Source of the DNA: Rothia halotolerans
Lineage (GTDB): Bacteria; Actinomycetota; Actinomycetes; Actinomycetales; Micrococcaceae
Length of the DNA: 64,000 bases
NCBI RefSeq assembly: GCF_004136635.1
Contig: NZ_NOIU01000003.1
Coordinates: 124,001-188,000 of the forward strand
Direction of reading: 5' to 3'
The translations under genes were made by a program, and so were the position numbers. Shown piece by piece: positions 17,915-26,438 of this stretch. The notes under the pieces are model-generated. The model was given only the letters and a program-made list of their open reading frames with translations. It was not told the DNA's origin and searched no databases. The first letter of the stretch is position 1. Every line of letters begins with the position of its first letter.

Positions 17915-18888
17915 TCCCGCCCCTGCGCCGCACCGCGACGGCTCCGGGCAAGGTCAACCTGTACTTCGCCGTCGGCCCGGCCCGGCCGGACGGCTACCAC
18001 GACGTCGCCAGCCTCTACGCGGCGGTCGACCTGCACGAGTCCGTGACCGCCGAGCTCGGGCCCCGGGGGTCGGGAACCTCGATCACGACGTCGCTGCGGC
18101 CGGGCTCCGCGCTCGCCGCGATGGCCGAGCGCGGTCGCTTCTCCCTCGACGCGGTGCCCTCCGACGGCCGGAACCTCGCGGTGCGCGCCGCGGGGCTCCT
18201 GCTCCGGCACCACGGCCTCCCGGAGGACCTCGGGCTGAGGCTCGAGGTCGTCAAGGAGATCCCGGTGGCGGGCGGGATGGCGGGAGGGTCCGCCGACGCC
18301 GCCGCCGCCCTGCGCGCGGTCGGGGAGCTGCTGGCCCGCGCCGGGCTCGCGCCCCGGCTCGGCGAGGCCGCGCTGCGGGACCTCGCCGCCGAGCTGGGGG
18401 CGGACGTCCCCTTCGCGCTGCTCGGCGGGGTCGCCGTGGGGCGCGGGACCGGGACCGAGCTGACCCCCGTGCCGCTCGCGGAGCCCCTGGCCGTGGAGCT
18501 GCTGCCGGCCGAGTACGGCCTTTCGACGCCGGAGGTCTTCCGCGAGCTGGACCGGCTGCGGGCGCAGGGGGACGCCCCGGCCCCCGGGCCCCTCGAGGTC
18601 CCGGACCGGCTGCTCCGGGCGCTGGCCGAGCCCGGGCCCGGCCTCGCCCGTCTCGCCCCGCTGCTGCGCAACGACCTCCAGGCCGCGGCCGCGAGCCTGC
18701 GCCCCGAGCTCGCGACGGCGCTGGGCCCCCGCGACGGATGGGCGACCATGCTCTCCGGCTCGGGCCCCACGGTGCTGCGCCTGGGCGGACCGGGCGGCGC
18801 CTCCTCCGGCCCGGGGGAGGGGCAGGCGCCGTCCGCCGAGGCGATCCGCACGGTCATCCCGGCGCGCCCCGGCCTCGGCGACCTCTGA
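17911..18888 (+). CDS. ispE: 4-diphosphocytidyl-2-C-methyl-D-erythritol kinase IspE
   Basis: GHMP kinase of the MEP isoprenoid pathway. It has 325 residues with [24 protein letters not shown] at the N-terminus, the GHMP ATP loop [17 protein letters not shown], and the C-terminal [12 protein letters not shown] glycine motif. It is translationally coupled to rsmA by a 4-base overlap. It feeds the polyprenyl carriers used by the lipid-linked wall enzymes in the window. Confidence 0.95.
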   Translation: MIPPLRRTATAPGKVNLYFAVGPARPDGYHDVASLYAAVDLHESVTAELGPRGSGTSITTSLRPGSALAAMAERGRFSLDAVPSDGRNLAVRAAGLLLRHHGLPEDLGLRLEVVKEIPVAGGMAGGSADAAAALRAVGELLARAGLAPRLGEAALRDLAAELGADVPFALLGGVAVGRGTGTELTPVPLAEPLAVELLPAEYGLSTPEVFRELDRLRAQGDAPAPGPLEVPDRLLRALAEPGPGLARLAPLLRNDLQAAAASLRPELATALGPRDGWATMLSGSGPTVLRLGGPGGASSGPGEGQAPSAEAIRTVIPARPGLGDL

Positions 18889-18901
18889 GCGTCTGAGCCC
18901 T

Positions 18902-18929
18902 CTCTCCGGTCTCTGACCCGGCCGGAGAG
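18902..18929. terminator. Hairpin between convergent ispE and lysR-type gene
   Basis: An 8 bp stem, CTCTCCGG (18902-18909) with CCGGAGAG (18922-18929), lies 13 bases after the ispE stop in a 90-base convergent gap. It has no T-run, so termination is inferred from structure and position. Confidence 0.45.
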
Positions 18930-18978
18930 CCATTCGGCCCGGCCGGAGGTCCGCGAGCGCCTGAGCGCCCCCTTTCCC

Positions 18979-19878
18979 TTACGGCAGAGCGACCCGCCGC
19001 ATGGCGTCCAGGAAGCCCGCCGTCAGGGGATTGGCGTCGTCGATCCTGGTCGCGGCCACGATCTGCCGCCGCGGCATCCGGTCGGCCACCGGCAGCGCGA
19101 CGACGTCCTCCTCGTCCGCGCGGTACCCGATGTCCGGGATCATGGCCACGGCCAGCCCGGCCGCGACGATGCCCTTGACCGTCCCGACGTTGTTGCTGCG
19201 GAACGCGATCTCCGGCCGGAAGCCGCTGCCGGCGCACAGCGCCTGGAGGCAATGGTGCGAGGGCGTCTCCTCGCGATGGGCCACCCAGGTCTCGCCGCGC
19301 AGCTCCTCGAGGCGCACCGTCTCCTTGCCGCTCAGCCGGTGCTTCCTCGGCGCGACGATGCGCAGGTCCTCCGTCATGACCTCCGTGAGCCGCAGGTTCG
19401 CCGGGAACTCCCGAGGGACCAGGTCGTACTGGAACCCGAGGGCCAGATCGAGGCTCCCGTCCGCGACGCGGGGGAAGAGCTCATAGGGCTCTCCCTCGTC
19501 CAAGGTGATCTCGACCTCCCGACGGCGGATGAGGAATCGGGCCATCGCCTGGCCCAGGATCGGCCCGCCGGCGGAGTCGAAGGTGCCCACGCGCAGTCGC
19601 CCGGTCTCGCCGGCACCCAGGCGCGCGAGGTCGATCTCCAGCTGGCCGAGCAGGTCGATGACCTGCTCGCTGCGCTGGCGGACGTAGTGCGCCGCCTCGG
19701 TGGGGAGCACGCTGCGGGGCTCCCGGTCGAACAGGCGGATCCCCACGCTGCGCTCCAGCGCCGCCATCTGCTGGGACACCGCCGACGGCGTGTACCCGAG
19801 CTCGCGTGCGGCCGCCGCGAAGGATCCGGTCCGCATCACGATGCTCATGGTCATGAGGCTGTTCACGTCCAGGGTCAT
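18979..19878 (-). CDS. LysR-type transcriptional regulator
   Basis: A 299-residue LTTR. The winged helix-turn-helix covers residues 1-65 (MTMSIVMRTGSFAAAARELGYTPSAVSQQ then RLFDREPRSVLPTEAA). A coiled linker leads to a substrate-binding domain of about 200 residues (RVGTFDSAGGPILGQ, LALGFQYDLV, GIVAAGLAVAMIPDIG). It is divergent from a sodium:solute symporter across a 204-base gap, the classic layout for an LTTR controlling the neighbouring transport and catabolic genes. The effector is probably the transported compound or its CoA derivative, which is inference. Confidence 0.92.
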   Translation of the reverse strand: MTLDVNSLMTMSIVMRTGSFAAAARELGYTPSAVSQQMAALERSVGIRLFDREPRSVLPTEAAHYVRQRSEQVIDLLGQLEIDLARLGAGETGRLRVGTFDSAGGPILGQAMARFLIRRREVEITLDEGEPYELFPRVADGSLDLALGFQYDLVPREFPANLRLTEVMTEDLRIVAPRKHRLSGKETVRLEELRGETWVAHREETPSHHCLQALCAGSGFRPEIAFRSNNVGTVKGIVAAGLAVAMIPDIGYRADEEDVVALPVADRMPRRQIVAATRIDDANPLTAGFLDAMRRVALP

Positions 19879-20082
19879 CCCGCGAGTGTATCCCGCATCA
19901 CCGGCCAGCTCGCCAGAGCCCGGGCCTCCCGTCTTCGCCTTCGACGAGCATCAGCACAGCTGTGCCTCAGGTCACTCAACTCTGGTTCTCGCCGCCTGCC
20001 GGAGGGTCTCCGCCCTGCCTAGAGTTGTGACCCAGATCCCCTCAGCAGGGCCCGACGGGCCGTCCAGCGGAAGCGTGACTCC

Positions 20083-21621
20083 ATGACCACCAGCACCGAT
20101 CCCTCCACGATCGTCATCTTCGTCCTCTACATCGTCCTCATCCTGGGGATCGGCGTCTGGGCCTACCGGAAGAACACCGGGATGAGCGACTTCGCCATCG
20201 GCGGCCGCCGGCTCGGCACCTTCGTGACCACCGTGAGCGCCAAGGCGACCGACTCCAGCCAGTGGGTGTTCTTCGGGCTGCCCGGCGCGTTCTACGTCAG
20301 TGGCGTCGTCAACGCCTGGATGGTCATCGGCCTCACCCTGGGCTTCTACCTCAGCTGGAAGATCCTCGCCGGGAGGCTGCGGGACTACTCGGAGCGCAGC
20401 ATGGACTGGCGCGACGATGCGGCCGGCGAGTCGGTGACCCTGCCCGGCTTCTTCGCCAACCGCTTCCACAGCGACACCCTCCGGAGCGCCTCGGCCGTCT
20501 TCATCATCATCTTCTACGTGGTCTACCTGGGCTCGGCCTTCATCGCCACCGGGGTCATCTTCTCCCAGGTCTTCGGGACCTCCGTGACCACCGGGACCAT
20601 CGTGGGCGCCGTCGCCGTCATGGCCTACTCCTCGATGGGCGGCTACCTGGCCAGCAGCTACACCGACCTGATCCAGGGGCTGCTGATGTTCGTCAGCCTC
20701 GCCATCGTCATGGTGGTGGCGCTGGTCAACGCCGGCGGCTTCGGCGGCATCAGCGATGCGCTCATCAGGCACGACGCCGATATGGGCAACCTCTTCGCGC
20801 AGGTCGCCCTGGTGGACGGCCAGTGGCACACCACCAGCACCTTCGCGATCGTCGCGATCGTCTCCTCGCTGGCGTGGGGCCTGGGCTACTTCGGCTCGCC
20901 GCACATCCTCGTCCGCTTCATGGGCATGCGCTCCAAGGACTCCGCCAAGAACGGGGCCCGCCTGGGCCTGATCCTGTCGATCACCCTGCTGGGGTCGGCC
21001 GGCGTCATCGGCATGGCGGCCGTGGCGAGCTTCGGCAACGCCATGGAGCCGGATCCCGAGGGGATCTACATGCACTACGTCTCCACGATGCTGCCCACCT
21101 GGATGGCGGGCATCTTCCTGGCCGGCGTCCTCTCGGCCATCATGAGCACCGCCTCCTCCCAGCTGGTCGTCGCCTCGACCACCCTGACCGAGGACTTCTA
21201 CCGGGCCTTCCTCAACCGCGAGGCCTCGCCGAAGCGGCTCGTCTGGCTCAGCCGCGTCACGGTGGTGCTGTGCACGATCGTCGGCGTCGTCGTCGCGCTG
21301 AACGGCGGCACGATCCTGGACCTGGTGGGCTACGCCTGGGCCGGCTTCGGCGCGACCTTCGGGCCCGTGCTGCTCGCCGCGCTCTACTCCCGCCGGGCGA
21401 CCTGGGTCGGGGCGCTGGCCAGCATCATCGCCGGCGGGGCCACCGTCATCGTCTACCGCCAGATCGATCAGATCGGGCTGTACGAGCTGGTGCCCGGCTT
21501 CATCGTCGGCCTGATCGCGCTGTGGATCGGCAACCGCTTCGGCCCGGCGCCGAGTGAGCGGGTCACCCGGCACTTCGACGGGCTGACCGGGCGCATCGAC
21601 GTCGTGCCCGCGGCCCGCTGA
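20083..21621 (+). CDS. Sodium:solute symporter family (PutP-like) transporter
   Basis: A 512-residue SSS-family permease with about 13 helices. FAIGGRRLGTFVTTVSAKATDSSQW in the first loop and helix is the substrate and sodium region of PutP-like proteins, and SAIMSTASSQLVVASTTLTEDFYRAF in helix 8 carries the conserved Ser/Thr sodium ligands. It resembles proline transporters, but the neighbouring enoyl-CoA hydratase and acyl-CoA ligase suggest a carboxylate or betaine substrate. It is the first gene of the cluster opposite the LysR regulator; a 183-base gap separates it from the hydratase, so the latter may have its own promoter. Confidence 0.88.
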   Translation: MTTSTDPSTIVIFVLYIVLILGIGVWAYRKNTGMSDFAIGGRRLGTFVTTVSAKATDSSQWVFFGLPGAFYVSGVVNAWMVIGLTLGFYLSWKILAGRLRDYSERSMDWRDDAAGESVTLPGFFANRFHSDTLRSASAVFIIIFYVVYLGSAFIATGVIFSQVFGTSVTTGTIVGAVAVMAYSSMGGYLASSYTDLIQGLLMFVSLAIVMVVALVNAGGFGGISDALIRHDADMGNLFAQVALVDGQWHTTSTFAIVAIVSSLAWGLGYFGSPHILVRFMGMRSKDSAKNGARLGLILSITLLGSAGVIGMAAVASFGNAMEPDPEGIYMHYVSTMLPTWMAGIFLAGVLSAIMSTASSQLVVASTTLTEDFYRAFLNREASPKRLVWLSRVTVVLCTIVGVVVALNGGTILDLVGYAWAGFGATFGPVLLAALYSRRATWVGALASIIAGGATVIVYRQIDQIGLYELVPGFIVGLIALWIGNRFGPAPSERVTRHFDGLTGRIDVVPAAR

Positions 21622-21804
21622 ACCCCCGCCTCGCCGCGGACGGGACGCTTCCGCTCCGCCGCGGAGGGACGGCCCGTTCCGCGGTGGACCGCTCGGGCGC
21701 CTCAGCGGCGGACCGCCCGGACGCCCCGGCATCTGAGCACCCCGAATTTTCCCTCCGAACCGACCGATACGTACAGAAGAAGAACACCGAAGGAGCAGCA
21801 CCCC

Positions 21805-22563
21805 ATGGCACAGCTGGACATCGACATCCGGGACGGCATCGGCGTCATCACCCTGAACAACCCCGAGGCCCTCAACGCCTGGACCCAGCAGATGCAGCGG
21901 GACATGGTCACCGCCCTGCAGGACCTCGACGCCGACGAGCAGGTGACGGGCATCGTCATCACCGGCGAGGGCGAGCGGGCCTTCTGCGCCGGCCAGGACC
22001 TCAAGGAGGTCGCGGCCTTCACCGAGGACCACGTCGAGGAGTGGCTCGAGACCTTCCGCCTCGTGTACGACGCCGTGCTCTCCACCTCCAAGCCCGTCAT
22101 CGCCGCCCTCAACGGCGTGACCGCGGGCTCCGGCTACCAGCTGGCGCTGCTGTGCGACCTCCGCATCGCCCACGACGGCGTGCGCATCGGCCAGCCCGAG
22201 GTGCGCTCCGGCATCCCGAGCATCACCGGCATGTACCTAACCTGGCAGTCCCTCGGCCACAGCAAGACCGCCGAGCTTATGCTCACGGGCCGCCTGATGC
22301 AGGCCGAGGAGGCGCACGCCCTGGGGCTCATCGCCGAGATCCGGCCGCAGGCCGAGGTGCTCTCCCGCTCCCTCGAGGTCGCCGCGGAGCTCGCGGCCCT
22401 GCCCAAGCACGCGTTCACGCTGACCAAGCAGCGCATCCGCCAGACCCTGATGCCCGGCCTCGAGGAGGCCTTCGAGGCGGCCTACGAAGCCGACCAGAAG
22501 GCCTACGGCGGCGGCGAGCCGCAGAAGACGGCCGGGGACTTCTTCGCGAAGAAGGGGGCCTGA
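21805..22563 (+). CDS. Enoyl-CoA hydratase/isomerase (crotonase) family protein
   Basis: A 252-residue crotonase-fold enzyme acting on acyl-CoA esters. It has IGVITLNNPEALNAW, the oxyanion-hole motif GEGERAFCAGQDLKEV, and AALNGVTAGSGYQLALLCDLRIA with the second oxyanion glycine. The region QPEVRSGIPSITGMYL holds a Glu at the position of one catalytic acid. A strong AAGGAG lies 8 bases before the ATG. It sits 4 bases ahead of an acyl-CoA ligase, giving a hydratase-ligase pair similar in kind to caiD-caiC of carnitine metabolism; the true substrate is unknown. Confidence 0.88.
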   Translation: MAQLDIDIRDGIGVITLNNPEALNAWTQQMQRDMVTALQDLDADEQVTGIVITGEGERAFCAGQDLKEVAAFTEDHVEEWLETFRLVYDAVLSTSKPVIAALNGVTAGSGYQLALLCDLRIAHDGVRIGQPEVRSGIPSITGMYLTWQSLGHSKTAELMLTGRLMQAEEAHALGLIAEIRPQAEVLSRSLEVAAELAALPKHAFTLTKQRIRQTLMPGLEEAFEAAYEADQKAYGGGEPQKTAGDFFAKKGA

Positions 22564-22567
22564 GACC

Positions 22568-24118
22568 GTGCGGACCGCCGATGAGAGGACCGACGGGGCC
22601 GCCGCGGAGGCGGAGGCGATCCTCGGCGGGCCCGGGCTCTCCGAGGCCCTCCGGCGGCTGGCCGCCGAGGAACCGGGGAGGCCCTACCTGAGGGACCGGG
22701 ACCGCGCCGTCGGCGCCGCCGAGCTGGACTCCCGGGTCGACGACGCCGTGGCCCGCCTCCGCGAGGCCGGCCTCACTGGCGAGGACCGGGTGGCGCTCGC
22801 CTTGCCGGTCAGCGTCGAGCACGTGGTGCTGATCTTCGCGGTGCTGCGCCTGGGCGCCCTGTGGCTGCCGCTGAACACCAAGCTGAAGGGCGAGCCGCTG
22901 CGGCACCAGCTGGCGGACTCGGGGACCGACGTCGTGATCGCCGAGGACGGAGCCGAGCTGCTCACCGGGCTGCCCGACGCCGGAGGATCCGAGAGGATCG
23001 AGCTGCCCGGCGCTTCCGGCGCTCCGCTGGAACTGGTCCGTCTGGAGCGGGTGGGACGCGATCGTGCCGCCCGCGAGGACGCCGTCCTGCTCATGTACAC
23101 CTCCGGGACCACGGGCCCACCCAAGGGAGTGCTCGTGAGCGAGACGATGCTGACCGGTGCAGCGGTCGGCGCCCTCCAGGTGACCCGGCCCGAGCCCGGC
23201 GACGTGTTCTACGTGTGGGAGCCCCTGTTCCACATCGGCGGGGCGCAGGTCGTCTTCCTCCCGCTCTTCCGGGAGATCGAGCTGGCCCTGGCCCCGCGCT
23301 TCAGCGCCTCCCGGTTCTGGGAGGACGTCCGGGACTTCGGCGTCACCCACGTCCACTACCTCGGCGGGGTGCTGCAGATCCTGCTGCAGCTGCCCGTCAG
23401 CGCCGCGGAGCGGGAGAGCGGCGTCAGGGTCGCCTGGGGCGCGGGGGCCACGCCGGCCATCCGCGAGGCCTGCGTCCGGAGGTTCGGATTCGAACTGAAC
23501 GAGTGCTACGGGATGACCGAGACCTCGAGCATCGTGACGGTCAACCGGAACGACGCCGAGGGCGGGATCGGCCGCCCCCTGCCCTGGTTCGAGGTCTCGG
23601 TGGACGAGTCCGCGCCGGGCACGGCCCCCGGGCAGGGCGAGATCCTCGTCGGCGAGCGGATCCCGGGCCTGCTCACCCGGGGGTACCTGGGCAACCCGGA
23701 GGCGAGCCGCAAGGCCCGCGACGGCGCCTGGTTCCGCACCGGCGACAACGGTCATCTCGACGACGCCGGCAACCTCCACTTCGACGGCCGGGGGAGCGAC
23801 AGCATCCGGGTCCGGGGGGAGAACGTCTCGGCCTGGCAGGTCGAGGACGTCTTCGGGCTCCACCCCGCCGTCGACCGGTGCGCCGTCGTCGGCGTGGACG
23901 CGCAGGTGGGGGAGCAGGAGATGCTGCTGCTGGTGACGCCGGCCGAGGGGGCCTCCCTCGACCCCTCCGCCCTGCTGGACTGGGGCAGGGAGCGGCTCGC
24001 CGACTTCCAGGTCCCCCGGTACGCCAAGGTGGTCGAGGAGATGCCGCTGACCCCGAGCCAGCGGATCGCCAAGCACCGGCTCTCCCGGAACCTGGAGGGG
24101 GCGACGACGGCGGGGTGA
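22568..24118 (+). CDS. Acyl-CoA ligase / AMP-binding synthetase (CaiC-like class)
   Basis: A 516-residue ANL-superfamily enzyme that activates a carboxylate through an acyl-adenylate to its CoA thioester. The P-loop MYTSGTTGPPKGVLVS lies near residue 176, the acyl pocket and A5 motif NECYGMTETSSIVTVNR near 315, A7 WFRTGDNGHLDDAGNLHFDGRG near 390, and the C-terminal catalytic lysine motif PSQRIAKHRL near 500. Start GTG 22568 lies 4 bases after the hydratase stop, so the pair is co-translated. Substrate is unassigned; medium acids, carnitine-like betaines and aromatic acids are all possible. Confidence 0.88.
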   Translation: MRTADERTDGAAAEAEAILGGPGLSEALRRLAAEEPGRPYLRDRDRAVGAAELDSRVDDAVARLREAGLTGEDRVALALPVSVEHVVLIFAVLRLGALWLPLNTKLKGEPLRHQLADSGTDVVIAEDGAELLTGLPDAGGSERIELPGASGAPLELVRLERVGRDRAAREDAVLLMYTSGTTGPPKGVLVSETMLTGAAVGALQVTRPEPGDVFYVWEPLFHIGGAQVVFLPLFREIELALAPRFSASRFWEDVRDFGVTHVHYLGGVLQILLQLPVSAAERESGVRVAWGAGATPAIREACVRRFGFELNECYGMTETSSIVTVNRNDAEGGIGRPLPWFEVSVDESAPGTAPGQGEILVGERIPGLLTRGYLGNPEASRKARDGAWFRTGDNGHLDDAGNLHFDGRGSDSIRVRGENVSAWQVEDVFGLHPAVDRCAVVGVDAQVGEQEMLLLVTPAEGASLDPSALLDWGRERLADFQVPRYAKVVEEMPLTPSQRIAKHRLSRNLEGATTAG

Positions 24119-24174
24119 GTCGGCCGGCGCGCGGTGGAAGAGACCGCCGCGCGCCGGATCGATAGGCTGGAGCC

Positions 24175-24522
24175 ATGCACCATCTCTCTCCGGATGAGTT
24201 CGACGCCCTGGTCTCGGACTGCCTCGACGCCGTCCCCGAGGAGGCGTTCGCGCACCTCGACAACGTGGTCTTCCTGGTCGAGGACCGTCCCGAGGACGGC
24301 AGCGACCTGCTGGGGATGTACGAGGGGATCTCGCTGACCGAGCGCGCCCAGTACGGCTACGGGAACATGCCCGACCGCATCGTGCTCTTCCGGGAGAACC
24401 TGCTGGCGGCCTGCGCCGACCGCGAGGAGCTGGAGCGGGAGGTCCGTATCACCCTGATGCACGAGATCGCGCACTGCTACGGGATCCCGGAGGAGCGCCT
24501 CCACGAGCTGGGGTGGGGCTGA
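24175..24522 (+). CDS. Small zincin-like metallopeptidase family protein (DUF1025 type)
   Basis: A 115-residue protein with the zinc-binding helix LMHEIAHCYGIPEERLHELGW, that is HExxH followed by a downstream His/Glu. It is preceded by VVFLVEDRP and LGMYEGISLTERAQYGYGNMPDRIVLFR, the family's beta-sheet core. The length is normal for these minimal zincins found across actinobacteria, whose proteolytic activity is largely unproven. It is the last high G+C gene before the AT-rich island. Confidence 0.88.
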   Translation: MHHLSPDEFDALVSDCLDAVPEEAFAHLDNVVFLVEDRPEDGSDLLGMYEGISLTERAQYGYGNMPDRIVLFRENLLAACADREELEREVRITLMHEIAHCYGIPEERLHELGWG

Positions 24523-24743
24523 GGGCGCTCAAGTACCCCAGCGGTCGGCCCTAGTCGCTATAGTGGGTTTTCATTGATGAGGTTGAGACTCAGCACCTGC
24601 CGGGGTTGTGGGTCCTTCCCTGTGCTAGCCAAGCTTCCCAGCCGAATCCAGCGAGTCTTTCACGAGGAGTAAATAAGTATTATATAGCTTAGTAGCGTGT
24701 ACCTTTACTGTGAATGTCTACTTAAATGAGGAGAATGGGAGCG
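24523..24743. other. Left flank of AT-rich island, non-coding
   Basis: The composition falls within this stretch from chromosomal G+C to AT-rich (TAAATAAGTATTATATAGC around 24670-24690). No tRNA, integrase or clear direct repeat was seen. A GAGGAG ribosome-binding site (24728-24733) lies 10 bases before the chosen DUF262 start. The island promoter must lie here, but no convincing -35/-10 pair was assigned. Confidence 0.5.
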
Positions 24744-26438
24744 ATGAGCGAAATCGTTACGCGTACCCGGGCTGGCGTCTATCGTATCGAGGATATTGTT
24801 AAACTTGTGATGGAGGGTAAGCTACGCGTGCCTGAGTTTCAGCGTAATTTTAGATGGTCGCGAAAAGACGTCCTTGAGCTTTTTGATAGTATTCTTAAGG
24901 GTTACCCAGTGGGTAGCCTCCTTCTATGGCGTCACGCAGCGCCGGCAGCTTCAGTCTCTTTAGGAGAATTGCACATATCTGCTCCAGGTATTGCAGAGGC
25001 AACATGGGTTGTAGACGGCCAACAACGAATAACAGCAATTGCCAATGCTGTGTCGCAAGAGGCGTATGATGCATCAGAAAAGTTTCGCATCGACTATGAT
25101 CTAACAAGACAATCTTTTGTTCTGGGCAGTGGAAATGATGAAGAGCTTCGGGTGCCATTGCCGGTTCTTTTCGATCTGAGGCGTTTATTAACGTGGGCTC
25201 AGAGTCGGCCCGCTGCGGTGGAGTACATACAGACAATAAACGATATTGCTGTAAAATTGAGGGACTTCTCGGTTCCGGCCTCCATCGTGGATGAGAGTAA
25301 TGAGGATACATTACGAGAGATTTTTGATCGCACGAATAACTCTGGAAAGAAACTGAGGCGAGCAGAAGTATTCCACGCTTTGTTTAGTGAAAAACATGAC
25401 GCAGGGCTAACCATTGAAGCGATAGCTGATGAATTAGAAAGCACTGGGTTCGGTAAAATTGATAGTGACACTGTACTGCATGCAATTCTAGCGAGGCGTC
25501 ATGCTGATTTCAGTCGGGATCTAAGGCAAGAGTTTTCCAAAGACCGTGAGCTTCGTTTAGACGTATCGGCCAACGAAACGCAGGAGAAGGCTTTTCAAGG
25601 TGGGCATGATGCTTTGCGAAGGGCAGTAACGTTCCTTCAAGAAGAGGCAAGAGTCCCCCATGTTACTTTTTTACCCTATAAGTACCTAATTACTACTTTG
25701 GCACGATTCTTTGCGCATCATCCTAATCCACACCCTCGTAATCAAGATCTTCTAGTACGATGGTTTTGGCGCACTGCATTAGCTCCGACCCTTTTTAGTG
25801 GAAGTGCAACAGCGATGGGTCGAGGTCTTACAAGTAGAATAAATCCAGGTGACGAAGCTCAATCCGTGCAAGATCTTTTATCATTAGTTCCGGATGATTT
25901 TTCCTTTCTCTGGCCGGATGTCAATAAATTTCGCACAAATACAGCTTCCACGAAAATTATTCTTTGCGCACTTTATAAAACGGGTCCTCGACGTTTCCAA
26001 GACGGAGAGATTATAGATGTTACCTCACTAGCTAAGAGTCTTGAAGACACTCAAACTGCTCATGATGTAGTAGCTGATATAGTGCCCCGGGGTCGTATTC
26101 GAAACTCATTTCTAGCCAGAGGCGCAGGGGGAAAATTCTTTCTTGGAGATGATGATGTTTCTCTTGAGGAATGCCGCGATATTTTAGCAAGGAATGCTCC
26201 AAACCTATTTACAGATATTGATGCGATTTCAAATTCTCATTTAGTTGATGAGAAATTATCTGCGGCACTTAGAGAGGGACGTACGGAAGATTTTCTTGAG
26301 GGCCGGCTTGAGGCAATAGGTGAAGTCGTGCAAGATTTTCTATCTGTTCGGATGGGGCTGGATTTTCCAAGCAATCCACCGCTTGAGTCTTATGATTTAG
26401 ATGACTCTGATGGATTCCGTGATGCTTATGACTCTTGA
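24744..26438 (+). CDS. DUF262 domain protein (GmrSD/SspE-type N-terminal DGQQR domain), no nuclease domain recognised
   Basis: A 564-residue protein. The DUF262 core spans residues about 10-240: VPEFQRNFRWSRKDVLELFD (FQR at 32-34), the GYPVGSLLLW strand, the nucleotide-site motif DGQQR at 91-95 (WVVDGQQRITA), and FDRTNNSGKKLRRAEVF (D195 to G201). These match the NTPase-like half of GmrSD, BrxU and SspE defence proteins. The remaining 320 residues show no DUF1524-type HNH motif. ATG 24744 is chosen because GAGGAG lies 10 bases upstream; ATG 24726 and 24735 are also in frame. Codon use is clearly foreign. The 3' end overlaps the HipA gene by 11 bases, suggesting translational coupling and a joint function. 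Confidence 0.85.
   Translation: MSEIVTRTRAGVYRIEDIVKLVMEGKLRVPEFQRNFRWSRKDVLELFDSILKGYPVGSLLLWRHAAPAASVSLGELHISAPGIAEATWVVDGQQRITAIANAVSQEAYDASEKFRIDYDLTRQSFVLGSGNDEELRVPLPVLFDLRRLLTWAQSRPAAVEYIQTINDIAVKLRDFSVPASIVDESNEDTLREIFDRTNNSGKKLRRAEVFHALFSEKHDAGLTIEAIADELESTGFGKIDSDTVLHAILARRHADFSRDLRQEFSKDRELRLDVSANETQEKAFQGGHDALRRAVTFLQEEARVPHVTFLPYKYLITTLARFFAHHPNPHPRNQDLLVRWFWRTALAPTLFSGSATAMGRGLTSRINPGDEAQSVQDLLSLVPDDFSFLWPDVNKFRTNTASTKIILCALYKTGPRRFQDGEIIDVTSLAKSLEDTQTAHDVVADIVPRGRIRNSFLARGAGGKFFLGDDDVSLEECRDILARNAPNLFTDIDAISNSHLVDEKLSAALREGRTEDFLEGRLEAIGEVVQDFLSVRMGLDFPSNPPLESYDLDDSDGFRDAYDS

Noticed and set aside
20083-24118. Calling the symporter, hydratase and ligase proline or carnitine genes
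   Set aside because: The family motifs support only PutP-like, crotonase-like and AMP-ligase-like identities. Substrate-specific residues could not be checked without alignments.
24744-26438. GmrSD-type modification-dependent restriction enzyme
   Set aside because: The DUF262 half fits, but no DUF1524 HNH half was found in this protein or in its neighbour.
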